DNA of 33,233 nt, from assembly GCF_006265095.1 (NCBI RefSeq), contig NZ_VCNK01000031.1, positions 1-33,233 on the forward strand, given 5' to 3'. Shown piece by piece: positions 33,232 to 33,233 of the stretch. Numbering within the stretch: position 1 is the first letter of the stretch; the number at the start of each line of letters is the position of its first letter. The translations under genes were made by a program, and so were the position numbers. The notes below the pieces were generated by a model that was given only the letters and a program-made list of their open reading frames with translations, was not told where the DNA came from and searched no databases. The stretch comes from Phaeobacter sp. B1627 (GTDB lineage Bacteria; Pseudomonadota; Alphaproteobacteria; Rhodobacterales; Rhodobacteraceae).

Positions 33232-33233
33232 CC

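Overview
The window is about 33 kb of GC-rich chromosomal DNA from an alphaproteobacterium of the order Rhodobacterales, most likely the Roseobacter group (Phaeobacter/Ruegeria-like). This rests on protein character (GlnB, GlnA, AcnA, SerS, Der), on the linked yajC-secD-secF / Mth938-like / ccmABCDG block, and on short palindromic elements with a tail like those I remember from Rhodobacterales genomes. Almost everything is core housekeeping; the only clear accessory trace is a broken integrase at the left edge.

Left edge (1-470): 3' end of a tyrosine-recombinase gene with an in-frame amber stop, next to the 3' end of tRNA-Leu(UAG), the usual geometry of an integrated element at a tRNA. 734-4531: nnr (NAD(P)HX repair) diverges from glnB-glnA, which ends at a strong terminator. 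A palindromic element sits in frame inside nnr. 4684-8124: a YegD-type Hsp70-like protein, an MltB-like lytic transglycosylase and an unrecognised membrane-anchored protein, closed by a terminator. 8166-12096: an EEP-family protein (minus), an alpha/beta hydrolase-OsmC fusion, and purB with its own promoter and terminator. 12229-15775: a secreted TPR protein, a divergent FliG away from any flagellar cluster, an LpxL-type acyltransferase, and a periplasmic DUF1223 protein facing away from acnA.

15995-20063: acnA with terminator, a small ABM-like protein, and an SDR dehydrogenase carrying a 15-bp minisatellite. 20100-26373 (minus) is one long apparent operon: yajC, secD, secF (protein export), a Mth938-like protein, then ccmA, ccmB, ccmC, ccmD and ccmG (cytochrome c maturation). 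ccmD is only 51 codons and overlaps both neighbours. 26621-28970: a periplasmic solute-binding protein and serS. 29401-33233: a helix-hairpin-helix protein with a histone-H1-like Lys/Ala tail, a fatty acid desaturase and der/engA. The window closes in palindromic DNA.

I found no CRISPR array, rRNA, prophage, toxin-antitoxin pair or complete insertion sequence. No clear undescribed multi-gene system is visible. The best leads are the coding palindromic insertion in nnr, the HhH/H1-like protein with the hairpin-rich 430-bp region downstream of it, the SDR minisatellite and the divergent FliG. All start choices, promoters and functional assignments are from reading the sequence; no database search was run.
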